From Volutella citrinella (lineage: Eukaryota; Ascomycota; Sordariomycetes; Hypocreales; Nectriaceae): a stretch of DNA of 64,000 nucleotides. The notes under the pieces are model-generated. The model made no database searches. It had not been told where the DNA came from and saw nothing but the letters and a program-made list of their open reading frames with translations. The stretch lies in assembly GCA_034401135.1 (NCBI GenBank), contig JAWZSP010000007.1:3472001-3536000 (forward strand), read 5' to 3'. Shown one piece after another: positions 32,728-45,947 of the stretch (its first letter is position 1; every line of letters begins with the position of its first letter). The position numbers were made by a program, and so were the translations under genes.

Positions 32728-33917
32728 CTACTTCTTGCTCTCCCTGGCATCCTTGTCCTTGTCGCCGCCTTCCTTGGCCTCGCCATTCGCACCATTACCG
32801 CCATCCTTCTTGTCATCGGTGCCAGTAGCCTCGTCCTTCTTGGTCTCCTTCTCCTCCTGCTGCTGTCGGTTCTGAATCTTGTTCTCGATGAGGTCGTGGA
32901 ACGCAGTAATGGCACGAATCAGACTGCTCAGGTAGATAGCCATGAGTTGGTCATTGGTCTTGATGCTCATGGCATATGACAGCTCGCTAGCACCGGGCTT
33001 TCCGTCGCCAGCCTTGCCGTCGCTCTCGGGCGTCGAGAGATTTGGGAGTAGGTTAAAGACATCCTGTAGGTTGCCGAGGATAGCATGGTTCACAGGCAGA
33101 TCGCCATCGAGAACCTTCTGCAGATAAGCGCCGATGTCTCGGAGGCGCAGGTGGAGGCCTTGGAGCGATTGGAGCTGGTTCGTGATACGGGTGGACAAGG
33201 TTCCCGCCGCCACGTCGCGGATATCTCTTAGCAGATGCTCAACTCCAATCTCTTCTGCTTCCTCGGCCTCGATAATGGAAGGTGTGTGTACAAACGTTCG
33301 GGAGGTAGTTGTTCCGTCCTAGGGGACATTATCTTGGTTAGCCTCGTTTCCCGGCGACGATGCGGGCCAGTGTTAACTCACGTCCTTGATCTCCTCAATG
33401 GCAATGTACGCATCGGTGGGGACGCCACTCTCCTTTGGCTGCACGTCGATGATGACGAGAAGAGGGTTGGGGGTGTATCGCTTGAAGAGCTCATTGATCT
33501 CCAAGTCTGAAGCGCGGAGCTTAGGACCGGTATGGTACCATCCTATCAGCTTCTCCCTCGCATTGACCTTCTTGAACATGTCGTTCATGGATTCGACGTA
33601 GTTGTGGTCGAGGAACCATACTGAGGGGTCCTTTTCATCTTCCTCGAATGGGACTGGGGTTTTGTCATGTCAGCGGGGGTTGTCCTTTCGCACTTTTCTA
33701 TACCTGGGTATGAAGTAGTCGGCATACCAGCAAAGCTGTTTGACACCCTCACGTTCTTTCCATCGTTCTGGCCTAGGAGGACGCCAACGACTCGCTTGGT
33801 CTTGGTCTTGGCCTGTACTGTTCGGTTGTAATGGTCGACGGCGGAGAGGAGGACTAGCGGCGCAACGGTGACGTTTCGGGTGACGAGGGAGAGGGTTTCT
33901 GCTGTGGTGGCAGGCAT
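32728..33917 (-). CDS. RPN8: 26S proteasome regulatory particle lid subunit Rpn8
   Basis: MPN-domain partner of the deubiquitinase Rpn11 in the proteasome lid. Exons on the minus strand: 33728-33917, 33382-33653 and 32728-33318, giving 350 residues. The MPN fold is seen in [42 protein letters not shown] and NPLLVIIDV. The catalytic JAMM zinc motif (ExnHxHx10D) is absent, as expected for Rpn8, which is catalytically inactive. The C-terminal half is helical ([42 protein letters not shown]) and contributes to the lid helical bundle. The tail is a charged KKD/EGGDKDK run typical of the family. The start at 33917 gives the usual MPATTAET opening. Confidence 0.97.
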
Positions 33918-36202
33918 CGTAAATGTGTTGGGAAAGGGGAGAACGCAGCTGCGTATTTTATGGTGGTGCTGGGCTGCGATCACACGGTGGTGGTTTGGTG
34001 GAAGCAGAGCAGCGATAGATGTTGACGCCGGGGATGTGGTAGTGGCGGTAGCACGTACGTACTTGAGAGGCTGCCTTCTTCCAGCAGCTCAGCTCCCTTG
34101 TCCCACCAGAACTAGGCGGAAAGCTCAAGCCTCATCCAACGCCTTGTCACGTGCTTTCGCCTGAATCTCCAGCCACATGCAGCAACGCCACATTGTGCCA
34201 AGGGCGCTGACATCATTCGGATTTGGCATGGGCAATACATAAGTACGTAGAAGGTAGCTCCGTACTGCGGCCCAGATTCGTGACCACCAGTACGTTGTAC
34301 TAAGCTCTTACCCTAGATCTCCGAATGCTTAGGTTGAGGTTGGAGGGTGTAGGGGGTATCGGCGCGCACAATGTAAGATCTGGAGGTGCAACTTCTGTGT
34401 GGATTTCTCTTCAACATAGCAATATAGCTTGTCTGTCTGACGCGCCGGTGGTTCAACCTGATCCGGCTAATGTTTGTCGGTGACTGTGCTTGATTTGTGC
34501 CATGGTGCGGCGCGGTGTAGGGATTTGGGGACAATCGCAAGGGTAGGGGTACCGGACCAACTCTAGCTGCGCAAGAAGTGAGACAACGAAGATACCGGAC
34601 AGAGCCAATATGAATCGGCACTTGGCGAGGCGATTCATGCAACGAACAGGCTACGGGAAGCGGCGGTAAATGCAGAAGGCTACGGCGCAGCGCCGGGAGT
34701 TCGAATGGAACCCGGTGGCGATCCGCCGGAACATGGCCGTGCGGCGTCGCTCGGGTCAAGGGACCGTGGCTCCCCAACAATGCCTCTGCCTCGGCCCTGT
34801 TGGCCGATTCCACACAACGACACAGCAGCACAGTGAGCAGCGATAGTAACACAACGCCGCGAGTGGACGGACTTGGGCCCCGTCGGCTAGCAAACATCCC
34901 ACGACGCAATCACGCAGATAGGCACACAGTGACACAGACCGCCCGATCCGCGAGCCCGGGCGTGGCTTCGGGAGAGCGACGGGGACGGGGTGCCACGACT
35001 TGTGGAATCCTCCTTCTGCGTGGTGGCCGATGCGATAATTGGTGACTGCTCTCCGCCGACAGGAGATTGTGGCACGGCAGACACCAGCCCGAGGCCTATG
35101 AGAAGCAGGAGAAGCAAGGCAAGGGGGCAAATAGCACACGGCTACCAGTTACCACATTCAGTTATTACCTTACCCGGAGTAGTTGCTGGAGTAAAAGGTA
35201 GCATTTGGCTTGCGCAGGCCAGTACTCGCATCTACTTAGTAAATGGCACTGTCCAGCGACTCACCACCAATCTGAGCCCCCATGCATCGCTCAATTGGCA
35301 GTAGTACATTCTTACTTACTACAAGTAGTAATTACTCTGTCTGGCCACTAGTAGTAATTACCATGTCTGGCCACTAGTAGCAATTCCTATGTCTGGCCTG
35401 GTACGCTCGGATCATGGCCGGAGAAAAATCCGCTACTTGAGAGGGCTGCGATCGATGGGCTCCGCCCAGTACGGGCCTTCATCTGCCGCCGCCCTGACTG
35501 GATATGCCGCATAGTTGAATTCCGGGGAAGTCCAATTGAGCCCAGCTGGCGCCGAAGGTGAGTAACGAGCGCATGAGATCCAAGGCAGCTGAAGCCTCAA
35601 TGCCACGAGGAGTTCCCTCCTATCTACTATTAATAGCCTGTGCCTCTTATGTCGGTCGAAACGTAAACCGACGGGAGGTGGTGCTCTCTCTGGTTCTGTT
35701 CTGCAAGTACCGCCACGAACCGACCGCGGCACAGCATGGAATCACGGCAAAAGGGCCCGACTTGCTGTTGAGACCAACTATTACCACGCGCCGCTGCGAC
35801 GACGGCTGTGGCTGCGACTGGCCTCCCTGCCCTGCCTGGGTGGGGATTGCCATGGGGGTCACTCTCTGCCAGCTGGCGGCAGCACGCTACAAGATACATG
35901 TGTACGGGCTACCTACAGTGCGTGGGTCCATGCGCGTCCCGAGGAACCAGTGTGCAGCCGACGAATCACGGGCCGCCATAGCTCCCCCCAAAAAACCTCC
36001 CATCCTCCGGCTACGCAGCAAGATTTCCTGCCTCGCCTACTCTCTTTCTGCGCATCCTCCTTCTCTCCCCTTCCACCCTGCCCTCCCCCCTCCTACGCCT
36101 TACCCAGAGCCCTTATAGCCACCCTCGCCGCCTTCGAGTCCTATCCCGCTCCTCGTCTTCCCTCAATTGCCACCGCAAATCCCCCCAATTCCCACCGCAA
36201 TC
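33918..36202. other. Divergent intergenic region RPN8 / ADK1
   Basis: About 2.3 kb without a supportable gene. A short minisatellite lies at 35320-35398. From about 36030 to 36110 the plus strand is C/T-rich and serves as the core promoter of the adenylate kinase gene. Confidence 0.55.
35320..35398. repeat. Minisatellite, three ~26-bp tandem units
   Basis: Three head-to-tail imperfect copies of a unit like cactagtagtaattaccatg followed by tctggc; the first copy is the most diverged. It is non-coding. Confidence 0.85.
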
Positions 36203-37192
<990 letters not shown>

Positions 37193-38094
37193 ACAGCGTT
37201 GGATTGGGTGGGACTCCACAAGAAGGGTCAACTGGAGGCACCCTCTTGGATATGATAGCTATGAATTGGCATGAGGCAAGAGTCCTCCAGCTCGAAGGGG
37301 GCGTTACGGTAGATGGTTTGCCTGCGGCCTTGGGTTGATGCGAATACAAAAAAAAAGCACTACCCGTTGATGGCTTGTATGTATCACTTTTGTCTTACTA
37401 TTACTACTACTAGTTGAAAAAGTGGCATTCTGAGCGCCTTTTCACACATGACCTGACATCATATTTCGGTTACAGTCGTCAACGTGATTGATCTCGTCAT
37501 CCTGTCATGGGTAATAGTGTGTAATTTGAGGGGAAATCTCCGCAATCGATCTCGATACGCGATACAATGCCTGGCCCATGTGACAGGTTGCGGGAGCATG
37601 CTACATCATAACCCTTGACTAAAACCCATCCAGAACAGGCGGCGCCAAATGCATGACTATACTGTAGCTTGATCTGTGTTGCTAGTGTGGGAAGGTGACG
37701 CGACACACACACTCTCTCACTCGCTCTCTCTCTGCGCTCCTTGCCAATAACGCATGGACATTGGCTCTAGGGGGAATATGGGCTTGAAACGAATCAACAA
37801 ACACGCGAAGAGAAAACGCCAGCCAAGCTCCATGACGCCGGGGTAACCATTTCAAATAACAAGAGTGGGAGGGAATCAGAGAAACACAATATTATTATAA
37901 CGATAGTCACGGTCCGAGGATCGTTGGAGGAAATCGAAGGGCCCGGGACAGCTGGCTTTCTGAGGTAGGGGCACAGCATTGGTATATATATGTTGCCGCT
38001 GTCTCTAGGCACGGCGGCAATCGTCTTTGGGGAAGTGGAGGTTTGGTCCTCATCCCGGGATTTCCTATCGTCGCGGGGTCGCTGACGAGGAAGG
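37193..38094. other. Convergent intergenic space ADK1 / HOOK
   Basis: 900 bp of 3' flanks. It includes a simple-sequence run of ca/ct dinucleotides near 37704-37734. No gene seen. Confidence 0.6.
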
Positions 38095-41066
38095 TCAGTA
38101 GAGGTAGAGCAAGTCGCGATGGCGCAACTGACCGTTGACCATCTGCCTCTGCTTGTTAAGCCAGCTCCGGGGAGCATCCTGCCGGCGCTGCAGGACCACG
38201 TGGTTGCTCTGCAGTCGGCTAGTGAGATCATACCACGCAGTGGCCATGAGGGAGTTTTCGCGCTCCAGGTTGCGGATGATCTGGTCGCTCGCGGCCTTGT
38301 AATGAGAGTGTTTCGATTAGCGTCTGCCCGAGAGCGAGCGTTGTGACGAGTCGTTGGACGCAACAATACCTTTTGCGCCGTAATGGCTTCCCCATCTTGT
38401 GCGGCCTTGAGCTTTCGCTGTAGGTCGATTTTCGCCTGTTCGGCCTGTTCGAGTTGCTGCCATGACACGGAGCATTAGCGACGTCAACCATCGGCCTGCA
38501 AGTAAACAGAAGGAGGGAACGTGGGAAAGAAATCGTCACGAGCACCACCGCGGCTCCAGTTCTGGGTAAGCTCATAGTCTCCCTGTGACGAGGAATCCAC
38601 AGACCAGCACGGCTCGAACTGTTTGTCACGTGGTAGGCTCTTGGCGACGGGCCAGAACTCTGGCTCTTCATCTTGCGCCTTCGCTCCTTCAGCAGAAGCT
38701 GTGGAGCCGCATTCTTTGCCTTTGCCGAGCAGGTCGGCATCTTGGACGCTCATCTCCATCTGGGCCACTGGGCCGTCTTCATCACCGTTGGCGATTATAT
38801 CATATAAGTCACTCACCTCGCGGAGTTCTCTGAGGCGGGCTCTCAACTTCTCGATAAGCTCACTGCTCTTCTTGTTGACAGGTCCTGAAGCTTCTTGGTC
38901 CGTGGAGGTGCCATCTTGCATCTCTTTCCCCTCTTCCATTTCTCTTCGGAGCTTATCCTTGGCTAGAAGGGCGTCGACAAGCTGGGACTTGTGGGCATCC
39001 CGCTCGGCCACAACGAAGCTGAGCTCCTCTCGGATGCGGTCAAGGTCAGTCTTGAGTGACTCAGCGATCAGCATGTCTGTATTCTTTAGTTTCTGGAGCG
39101 CATCTACGCTCTCCATTTCCACTGCAGATAGCTGCGTGTTGGCTTCGAGTAAATCACGGTTCTGGTCAGCCACCTTAGCTGCCAGGTCCTTCTCTCGCTT
39201 CTTCGACTGTTCCAACTCGAAGCTGAGCTGCATCGACTCGGTTCGGAGGTTGATAAAAGCCTTGGTCCTGTAGTAATCGCCAGTAAGTACGTGGGACTGA
39301 TCAGAGCTGGCTTCGTCGATGGCTTTGACTAACCCCTCATCGGTCATGTTCTTGATTAAAGCCTCAATTTGATCCTGAGCCACAGCGTGCTTTTCAAACA
39401 AGTCGTTGTAGTTCGCCTGCAGTCGGCCCCTTTGTTTCTTTTCTTCGTCCAACTCGCGTCTGATCAAGGCTGCGTCTCCAGTTGAACCAACTGTGCTTCG
39501 AAGTAGATCGTTCTCCGCCTTGAGTCGAGAATATTCCAGCGGGATGTTGATCTGGCCGCCATCCTCGGTTGATGCGCTGTTAAGCTCGTCCTCGAGATTG
39601 AACGTCCCTCCAGAAACCCCTACGGACTCACCCTGTGTTGCTGTATTGTGCTGTATTTGGTCCTGTAAGTCCTTGATAAAGTTCTCGTCGTGATTCTGCC
39701 GAGCTCGAAGGCGTATGACTTCTTCCTCCAAAGCAGAAAAGTCCTTCATCAGCTGGGTCTTTTGGTTCCTCTCGTCCCAGAGATGCTGCTCGGATTGTGT
39801 GATCATTTTGGTGAGCTCGTCCTCCGCCTTGCGAGTCCGGGCATTTCTCTCCTGATCATCACTGAGTCCCCGCAACTGTTCCTGCAATTCTGCTTTCTCA
39901 TAACGCAGGTTTTGTACCTCCTTGACGAGATGTTGTTGCGCTTCCAGTTTCTGTTTGTATCGCTCAGCAGTGTTGGCCTTCTTCTCCAGCTCCTCCGCCT
40001 TGTGCTTCCATTCGGTTGCTTGATCCCGCAGCTCATCTGCCTGCATACTCTTTTGCGTGAGCTTTTGGACCTCGGCCTCAAGCTGAGCCTTGGTTCTCTC
40101 GTATGTTCGGATTGTCTCTTCGTTTCTCGCAATTATTTCCATCTGCTCATGTACCTGGGCTTCTAAGACCTTGATCGATTCGGCGCTGTTGGCGCCATCC
40201 TGTGTCGCTTTGCGGAGGACCTCGAGCTCCCTGTCATTCTTCTCCTTTTCATATTTCAGCTCTTCGTGGCTTTGCTGCAGGTGATCCAGTCGAGTAATAT
40301 AGTCGGAGAGGTGCTTCTTGGAGATGTCCAGTTGTTGGCGTAGCGAGGCATTCTGTTCCTCAACGAGCAGGTCGATATCACGGGCCTCCATTACGGCATC
40401 AATGGCGTCATCGAGATCCTCGTCGTCTCTTGAATTGCTTATATCCTGCTGCATGGTCCTGATAATCTGCATGATTTCGGCCTGGGTTTGCTTGTCGAGA
40501 CCCGTCTGAATATGGGGGATAAATCGCTGGTTGTCTGGCCCCATGGCCGCCGCCGAAAGCATGACAGCCAGCAACTAGAAAGCGAGAGTTGTTAGCTGGA
40601 CAGACCACCAAAGTTGAAGAGAAGGGCAAGGCTTACCTGACTGATGCCTTGCGGCTCTGGATTCTCAGCGATCGCATGGTAGTCGAACTTCTTCGCTTGG
40701 CACCCAAGCTCGGGAACCTGGCGGCGAATGAATCTGAAAAGACCCTTGTAGACGGCTTGAAGGTTACGCTTATTGGTAAGATATCGTGAGGTGCCGACGC
40801 TTGTCTCGAGCTCGGAAGGGTTGAACTCAGGGTCGAGCTCGTGGAGGATCTGGGCGAGGACGACACCATCTGCAAGGTCGTCGAGCGAGTCGGCGGTCCG
40901 CTGAGGTTCAAATACGCGATTGGCCTGAGAAGACGCTGTCAGTTGGACGGCCAGGAGGGACGGGGGATTCGGATTTGGGGCAGGAGTCACTTACGGCCTT
41001 TAGAAGCGCGGCCTGCGCACCTGGGCTGTAGGCGGGCATCGTCCGGGCAGATGATGCCGAGGTCAT
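38095..41066 (-). CDS. hookA: Hook family dynein-endosome adaptor
   Basis: Coiled-coil adaptor that links dynein-dynactin to early endosomes in hyphae (HookA in Aspergillus). Minus-strand exons as modelled: 40995-41066, 40637-40924, 38817-40574, 38370-38456 and 38095-38295, 801 residues. The N-terminal Hook domain (calponin-homology-like) spans roughly residues 1-160 (DSLDDLADGVVLAQILHELDP, LQAVYKGLFRFIRRQVPELG). A coiled coil of about 450 residues follows. The conserved C-terminal segment, which binds the cargo complex, is on the last exon (NLERENSLMATAWYDLTSRL, RSWLNKQRQMVNG). The ATG at 41066 is chosen, with an alternative at 41039. The penultimate intron (38457-38816, 360 nt) has a strong gtgagt donor but its sequence is open for 110 codons in the frame of exon 3, so part of it may be coding. 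Confidence 0.88.
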
Positions 41067-42319
41067 CTGAGGCGAGAATATATCAGGTGCAGAAGCACAA
41101 GCAGTCACTTGCAGTTGCAGCCGCAGGTTGCAGCCAGTGGACGGTTACGGCGAGAGCTCGAACTGCTAGTAGAAGTCGCGTCGCGGAGTAGGGTCTAGGG
41201 GGGTTGCTTGCTCTCGCAACGGCATAGCTAGAGGCAGGGCGGGCAGACTGACTCAAAGGGCAGGTATAAAAAAAAAATCCAGAGCTTGTTCCAGCCCCCA
41301 GCGACTGGACGGGTGATGTGTTCGCTCAGCAAGTCGAGGACACCGGCGAGCGCATTGTTCTGGCCACCGTGCTGGGGATTCTGCTTGACGGGACAGGGCA
41401 GTCTTGCTTGGGTGTGTGGAAATGGAGCTGTTGGCTTATCGATTCCTCCCGACCAGGGGCGGCTCCACTGCTCCAGCGCACGGGGAGCCAGTCAAGCAAT
41501 GCCAGCGATTGTCGCATCAATGGAGGAAGTAGCACCCTCTGAACAACCGCCCCGTTGATCAAGTGGGGCGTCTCTGCGCATGGTACGGTGTTTGTCGCAG
41601 ATGCTGCAATTGCGTCAAAGCAAGTGCTCCTTGGAGTAGCGGGCATGATCATACTACGGATATGCTGCTTCCGTATCCGCAGCGCATGTATTACTGGCAG
41701 TAGGAGGGCTTGCGTGATTGGACAGCATTCTTCAACCCATCCACCAGTGAGCATTGGCGTTCGCTTACAGGGGCGAACATGCTGTAATTAGTTTGAGACG
41801 TGGAACACAAGAAAGAGGGAAGTGATGATTTGAGCCATGACAACACAGGCCAGCCTAAGAGCGTCGATGGTTCAGTCTCTATACGTACTTTAGCGGTCTC
41901 AGTTTCCTGTGATCCATCTTATTTCCGAGGCCGGTCGCGGGAATTATTAGAGTTTGCCACTGCGGGATAAAGGTCACGAGACACAGTGAATGATGGATCA
42001 TCATCAGGTCACAGTGGGGAGGTTGCAAAGATTGAGAGAATAAGTACGTAGTTCTATGATTGTAATTACAACGGGGATCGACCAGTATCTGATCCGAAGG
42101 AGCCGCTCATGTACGATGTTCCGCGGTTCCAAACCTCCTGAGAAAACGGGGTATTGTGTTGCCTGTTCGTTTAAGCCGAAACGCCGTACCCGAAAAGAAT
42201 GTCCGAGATTCCGAAGCCACCATACCCATGCCATGCGCCGATGCTCTCTATTAGTTCAACACAGAGGTCGTCAATATTTTTATCATTTTTTGTTTCGTTT
42301 CATAGCATTTGAGATCCAC
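41067..42319. other. Intergenic region between HOOK promoter and the I9-like gene
   Basis: About 1.25 kb. It contains an A9 run near 41269-41277 in the HOOK upstream region. No gene seen. Confidence 0.55.
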
Positions 42320-42677
42320 CTAGTTGGTGATGGACATGACCTGGTCGGCCTCGACCTTGATCTTGTGCTTGTTGGCTGTCGACGTCTGTACGCTGACGAG
42401 AGTGTTTTCCGGCGCGACAACAGAGAAGCCCCTGGAGGTTCAGAGTTAGTATATGTGGTTGGTTTATTCAGAGTTTCCAGGTGGGGGCTCACTTGATGAT
42501 GGAGTAGGTGTGGGTGATCTTGCCGCCACCACTCATGATTGTTTTCTTGGCAGCGTCGATGATGGAGTCGGGAGTATTGAAATCCTCGAACCAGACGATG
42601 GCAGACATCTTGCGGTCGACGGCGAAGGCGCCGGGGAGGACAGCGAAGACAGCGGTGAGGTAGGTGAAGGCCTTCAT
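42320..42677 (-). CDS. Small secreted I9-type proteinase inhibitor / subtilisin-propeptide-like protein
   Basis: Two exons, 42493-42677 and 42320-42431, encode 98 residues. The first ~20 residues form a signal peptide (MKAFTYLTAVFAVLPGAFA). The rest is a single inhibitor-I9 fold: SAIVWFEDFNTPDSIIDAAK is the first strand and helix, SGGGKITHTYSIIKGFSVVAPENTL the middle hairpin with the usual KGF motif, and the tail ends VEADQVMSITN. Such stand-alone propeptide domains act as inhibitors or foldases of subtilases (yeast Pbi2, Pleurotus POIA1). Most of those are cytosolic; the clear signal peptide here suggests a vacuolar or secreted target. No subtilase gene is adjacent. Confidence 0.85.
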
Positions 42678-43991
42678 GATGACTGGGTGGTGTGGCTTGG
42701 AAGATGACTCGACAGCGAGTGACGAAAGCGGAGTATTCGAGTTGTTGAGATGCTGACGGGTGCAGATCTAATGTGTTCGGTCGCAGGAGCGAAGTTCCGA
42801 TGATGCAGACAGTGGGAAAGTTGAGCCTTTGTACGCTCGTTACGGATGTGCGGTAGTGGCTGTGATATAGTTGTTGTTGTAGCGATGATGTTGTTGAGTT
42901 TGAGATGGTGCTGATCATCAGGCAGCGGCCGATGGTCTTGTATGCGCGCAACAGCGGGCATACCGACCGCCGAAGTATAGCCGGGGAATGCTTGCAGGTC
43001 TAGCCCGAGGTACCTCGACCGAGTGGAGCAGTGCCTCGGCGCCTCGATTTGTGAGTGGCTTCTGAGTTGCACAGATTTTCCAAGGCAGGCAGTTGGAGGA
43101 AACAATCCAAGCCTCCCATTTGACCAATTTTCGAGCGGATGGGCATGCCACAGACCCTTTCGGCCTCGTGGTCGCCGGGTCGGTGGCAGCACAGTTGCAA
43201 CGGCATCTCCCCACTCTTGGGCCCTGGCCGACGGAATCACTCCACCCCCACAGAGTCAAGGACTCAGGCCCCACCGAGGCCTGAATCGCACCCGGACTTC
43301 CGAATCCTTCTAATGGACCACGACTTACATGGCCGGCAGTTTCCAGGTGCCTGGTCTAGCCCAGCTTACAGTTGACTTTGAAGTTCTTCCTGAAACGTTT
43401 ATCTAGACGTCTAGGAATAGACGGCGCGGGACTTCCCATCTCTACATTGCCAGAACAGGCATCGTCTTCCTGACCCGAGGCGTTGGGCCGTCCAGTTCCT
43501 GTCGGACTCAACGTCGCTCGACTCAGCCAAAAAGCTACGTACTTTCCTCGATAGCATCTGATTCAAAGGCGCCCGCGCGGCTTATGCAGCTGCCTGCGGA
43601 GCGAACGGAAGACACCGCCTGACATTGTTGCCTGCCAACCCAAGTGCTCTTGAGACGACATGGCCTGTTTTGTCTTTGGTCGCATAATCACATGCCCGCC
43701 ACTGGCAAGAGAAGGCGGATAATATGTCGTAAGTGAGGCACATGCATACCCGTAGAGTCCTTTGCACTCTAGGGTTCTTCAATGAAATTTACCAAGTGGG
43801 AGATAACTGAAGTTTGTGGTTCCGACATGGGAAAACGCTCTCAATCTCCCATTTCTGCCATAGGCTCTTTATACTGGCCCATGAAAAGCTCAATGAATTG
43901 CCCAACGATATCGATTGCGCCGAAACTCCACGCACCACTATGTATGCTGAAACAGATAGGACAAGATCTTGACAGCTGCACTATATATTCG
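42678..43991. other. Intergenic region
   Basis: 1.3 kb holding the promoter of the I9-like gene and the 3' flank of the next minus-strand gene. A perfect 12-bp palindrome (ctagacgtctag) lies at 43403-43414. No gene seen. Confidence 0.55.
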
Positions 43992-44795
43992 TCAAAGCCT
44001 TCCTGCTTCCGTCATACTGTTGCTCTCGCTCCAAACCTCCTTGCTCTCTTGCTCAACGGCTCGCATTGCCACTGCAACGTCGTCCAGTTTGGTGACCACG
44101 TCAATCACACCTTGATTGACTCGCTGGAAATACCTGTCATTGGCTTCCCGCCGCCTCCGCGCAAGGATTATGTCGGCTTCAGTCTCTACCTCCAGCTTGG
44201 CAGAGAGACCCTCAGCGCCTCCTCCGCTACTGTCCGGACGGGGGACACTGCCTGTGCCAACAGTGCTCTTTGCTGCATCGGTCCCATCAATCGCCCCGGC
44301 CCCGCGCATATTCCTAACTTCGTCCCCAACAACCGTCGAGGTGAGGTCTCCAGTCTCGAGAACATCGTCGGCCTCGCTCCTTGCCCAGGCTCGAGCCAGT
44401 GCAATCTGAGCCGCCCGGAGATCCGCCAGTTTGCGGTCATGGTCTGGCCCAAATACGTGTGTTCCGCCAGAGGCGGAAAGCTCCACCTCTTCCAACGTAG
44501 CTTGCATCTCGGCCCACAGCGCGTCGGTTCTGTCGGTGCTTCGCGTGCTCTCGGCAGCAATGAGTGGACGGACCGGCCTTTGCGGATCCGGTGATATGAC
44601 TGTGCCAGAGCGATTTGAACGGTTTGAAGCGCTGCGATCCAGGGTTGGTCGGTCTCTCATCAAGCTTGAATAACCCGATGAAGGCCCCCCTGATGACTGA
44701 TTCACGGAGACATGAGACGCTGCGGGAGATGGATGAAGAAACAAGGTGGGAGGCGGATCCCGTTGCCTGCTCTTTGGTCGATTCAGCTGAGACAT
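43992..44795 (-). CDS. Conserved mostly disordered fungal protein (DUF5315-like)
   Basis: Single exon, 267 residues, ATG at 44795. The first ~90 residues are Ser/Pro/Arg-rich and disordered. A conserved helical block follows (TDALWAEMQATLEEVELSA, THVFGPDHDRKLADLRAAQIALARAWARSE), which I recall from the fungal DUF5315 family. After a disordered linker, a C-terminal helix (LARRRREANDRYFQRVNQG, VVTKLDDVAVAMRAVEQESKEVW) looks coiled-coil. The function is unknown. It is divergent from the RPS23 gene, with 403 bp between their start codons. Confidence 0.8.
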   Translation of the reverse strand: MSQLNRPKSRQRDPPPTLFLHPSPAASHVSVNQSSGGPSSGYSSLMRDRPTLDRSASNRSNRSGTVISPDPQRPVRPLIAAESTRSTDRTDALWAEMQATLEEVELSASGGTHVFGPDHDRKLADLRAAQIALARAWARSEADDVLETGDLTSTVVGDEVRNMRGAGAIDGTDAAKSTVGTGSVPRPDSSGGGAEGLSAKLEVETEADIILARRRREANDRYFQRVNQGVIDVVTKLDDVAVAMRAVEQESKEVWSESNSMTEAGRL

Positions 44796-45198
44796 GTTTG
44801 CCTTTCGGAGTCCTTGGGCTCTTCGTGAAACGATTGACGACGTATCACCCTGCTTGTCATGACAGCTCAGTGAGGAACCGCGTGAGGAAGAGGCGCTCAG
44901 TGGCGCGGGTCCACATCAAGTGTGGCGCGTTATCGATAAGCACGTGACACTCCAACATCGGCCCACACATTCGCACAACGCGACTCTACTAGGGCCTTGA
45001 AACCCTACTTCCAATTTCTGACGGCCGCTCTTGCTCAAGTTTTCGTCGCCTCCACCACTCCACCTCACCAACCATCGTCGCGGTACACCACATCAATCGG
45101 TAGGTGCCTTTCCAACACAACCACTCCTGCATGCAATCATCGACATTGCGACCGCTTTTATAAAGACGCATTCGACTGACTGACGCCGTGAAGCAAAA
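44796..45198. promoter_or_regulatory. Divergent promoter of the disordered-protein gene and RPS23
   Basis: 403-bp shared upstream region. It contains a CACGTG E-box (44941-44946) and AACCCTAC (45001-45008), which resembles the Homol-E/telobox-type elements common before fungal ribosomal protein genes. A tract near 45060-45190 may carry a 5'UTR intron, but I cannot define it. Confidence 0.4.
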
Positions 45199-45711
45199 AT
45201 GGCAGGAGGAAAGCCCCGCGGTCTCAACGCCGCCCGAAAGCTGCGAACAAACCGAAAGGACCAGAAATGGGCCGATCTCGCCTACAAGAAGCGTGCCCTG
45301 GGTACCGCCTTCAAGTCGTCTCCCTTCGGTGGTTCTTCCCACGCCAAGGGAATTGTCCTCGAGAAGGTCGGTGTTGAGGCCAAGCAGCCCAACTCTGCCA
45401 TTCGAAAGTGTGTCCGTGTTCAGTTGATCAAGAACGGCAAGAAGGTCACTGCCTTCGGTACGATACTCCCCCGATTATGGATGCGATCCACGAAGCCACG
45501 CCAGGTTTACTAATATGTTTTCTTTTCTGCAGTCCCCAATGACGGTTGCCTGAACTTCGTGGACGAGAACGACGAGGTCCTCCTGGCTGGTTTTGGTCGA
45601 AAGGGCAAGGCCAAGGGTGATATTCCCGGTGTGCGATTCAAGGTCGTCAAGGTCTCTGGTGTCGGTCTGCTGGCCCTGTGGAAGGAGAAGAAGGAGAAGC
45701 CCCGATCTTAA
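45199..45711 (+). CDS. RPS23: Small-subunit ribosomal protein uS12 (S23)
   Basis: Decoding-centre protein of the cytosolic 40S subunit. Two exons, 45199-45457 and 45533-45711, give 145 residues, the standard length. It is nearly invariant: [16 protein letters not shown] at the start, [21 protein letters not shown], and [22 protein letters not shown]. The conserved loop containing the hydroxylated Pro (KQPNSA) is intact. The intron falls in the VTAF/VPNDG junction and has a ctaat branch motif 20 nt from the acceptor. Confidence 0.99.
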
Positions 45712-45947
45712 ACGAAGAGCGACGGGGAGAATAAACGAACTCAATTTCGGCACGAGGAGTCAAATCGGCTTGTTGCAATCGGCATTACAGGTTAGGGTTC
45801 TGATCATGGGAGACGAGGTCTGAAAAAGGAAAATAGATCAAAAATCTTCCGATCACATTTGTGCACCACATACCGCTGGCCCTGATTCCCATTGTGTCTG
45901 ATATACATGGTTACATACATGGTTCTGTTTTACAGGCTATGGTCACA

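Noticed and set aside
43782..44594. Plus-strand open frame of 270 codons over the disordered-protein gene
   Set aside because: The minus-strand frame has a conserved helical block; the plus frame is its shadow with no family signal.
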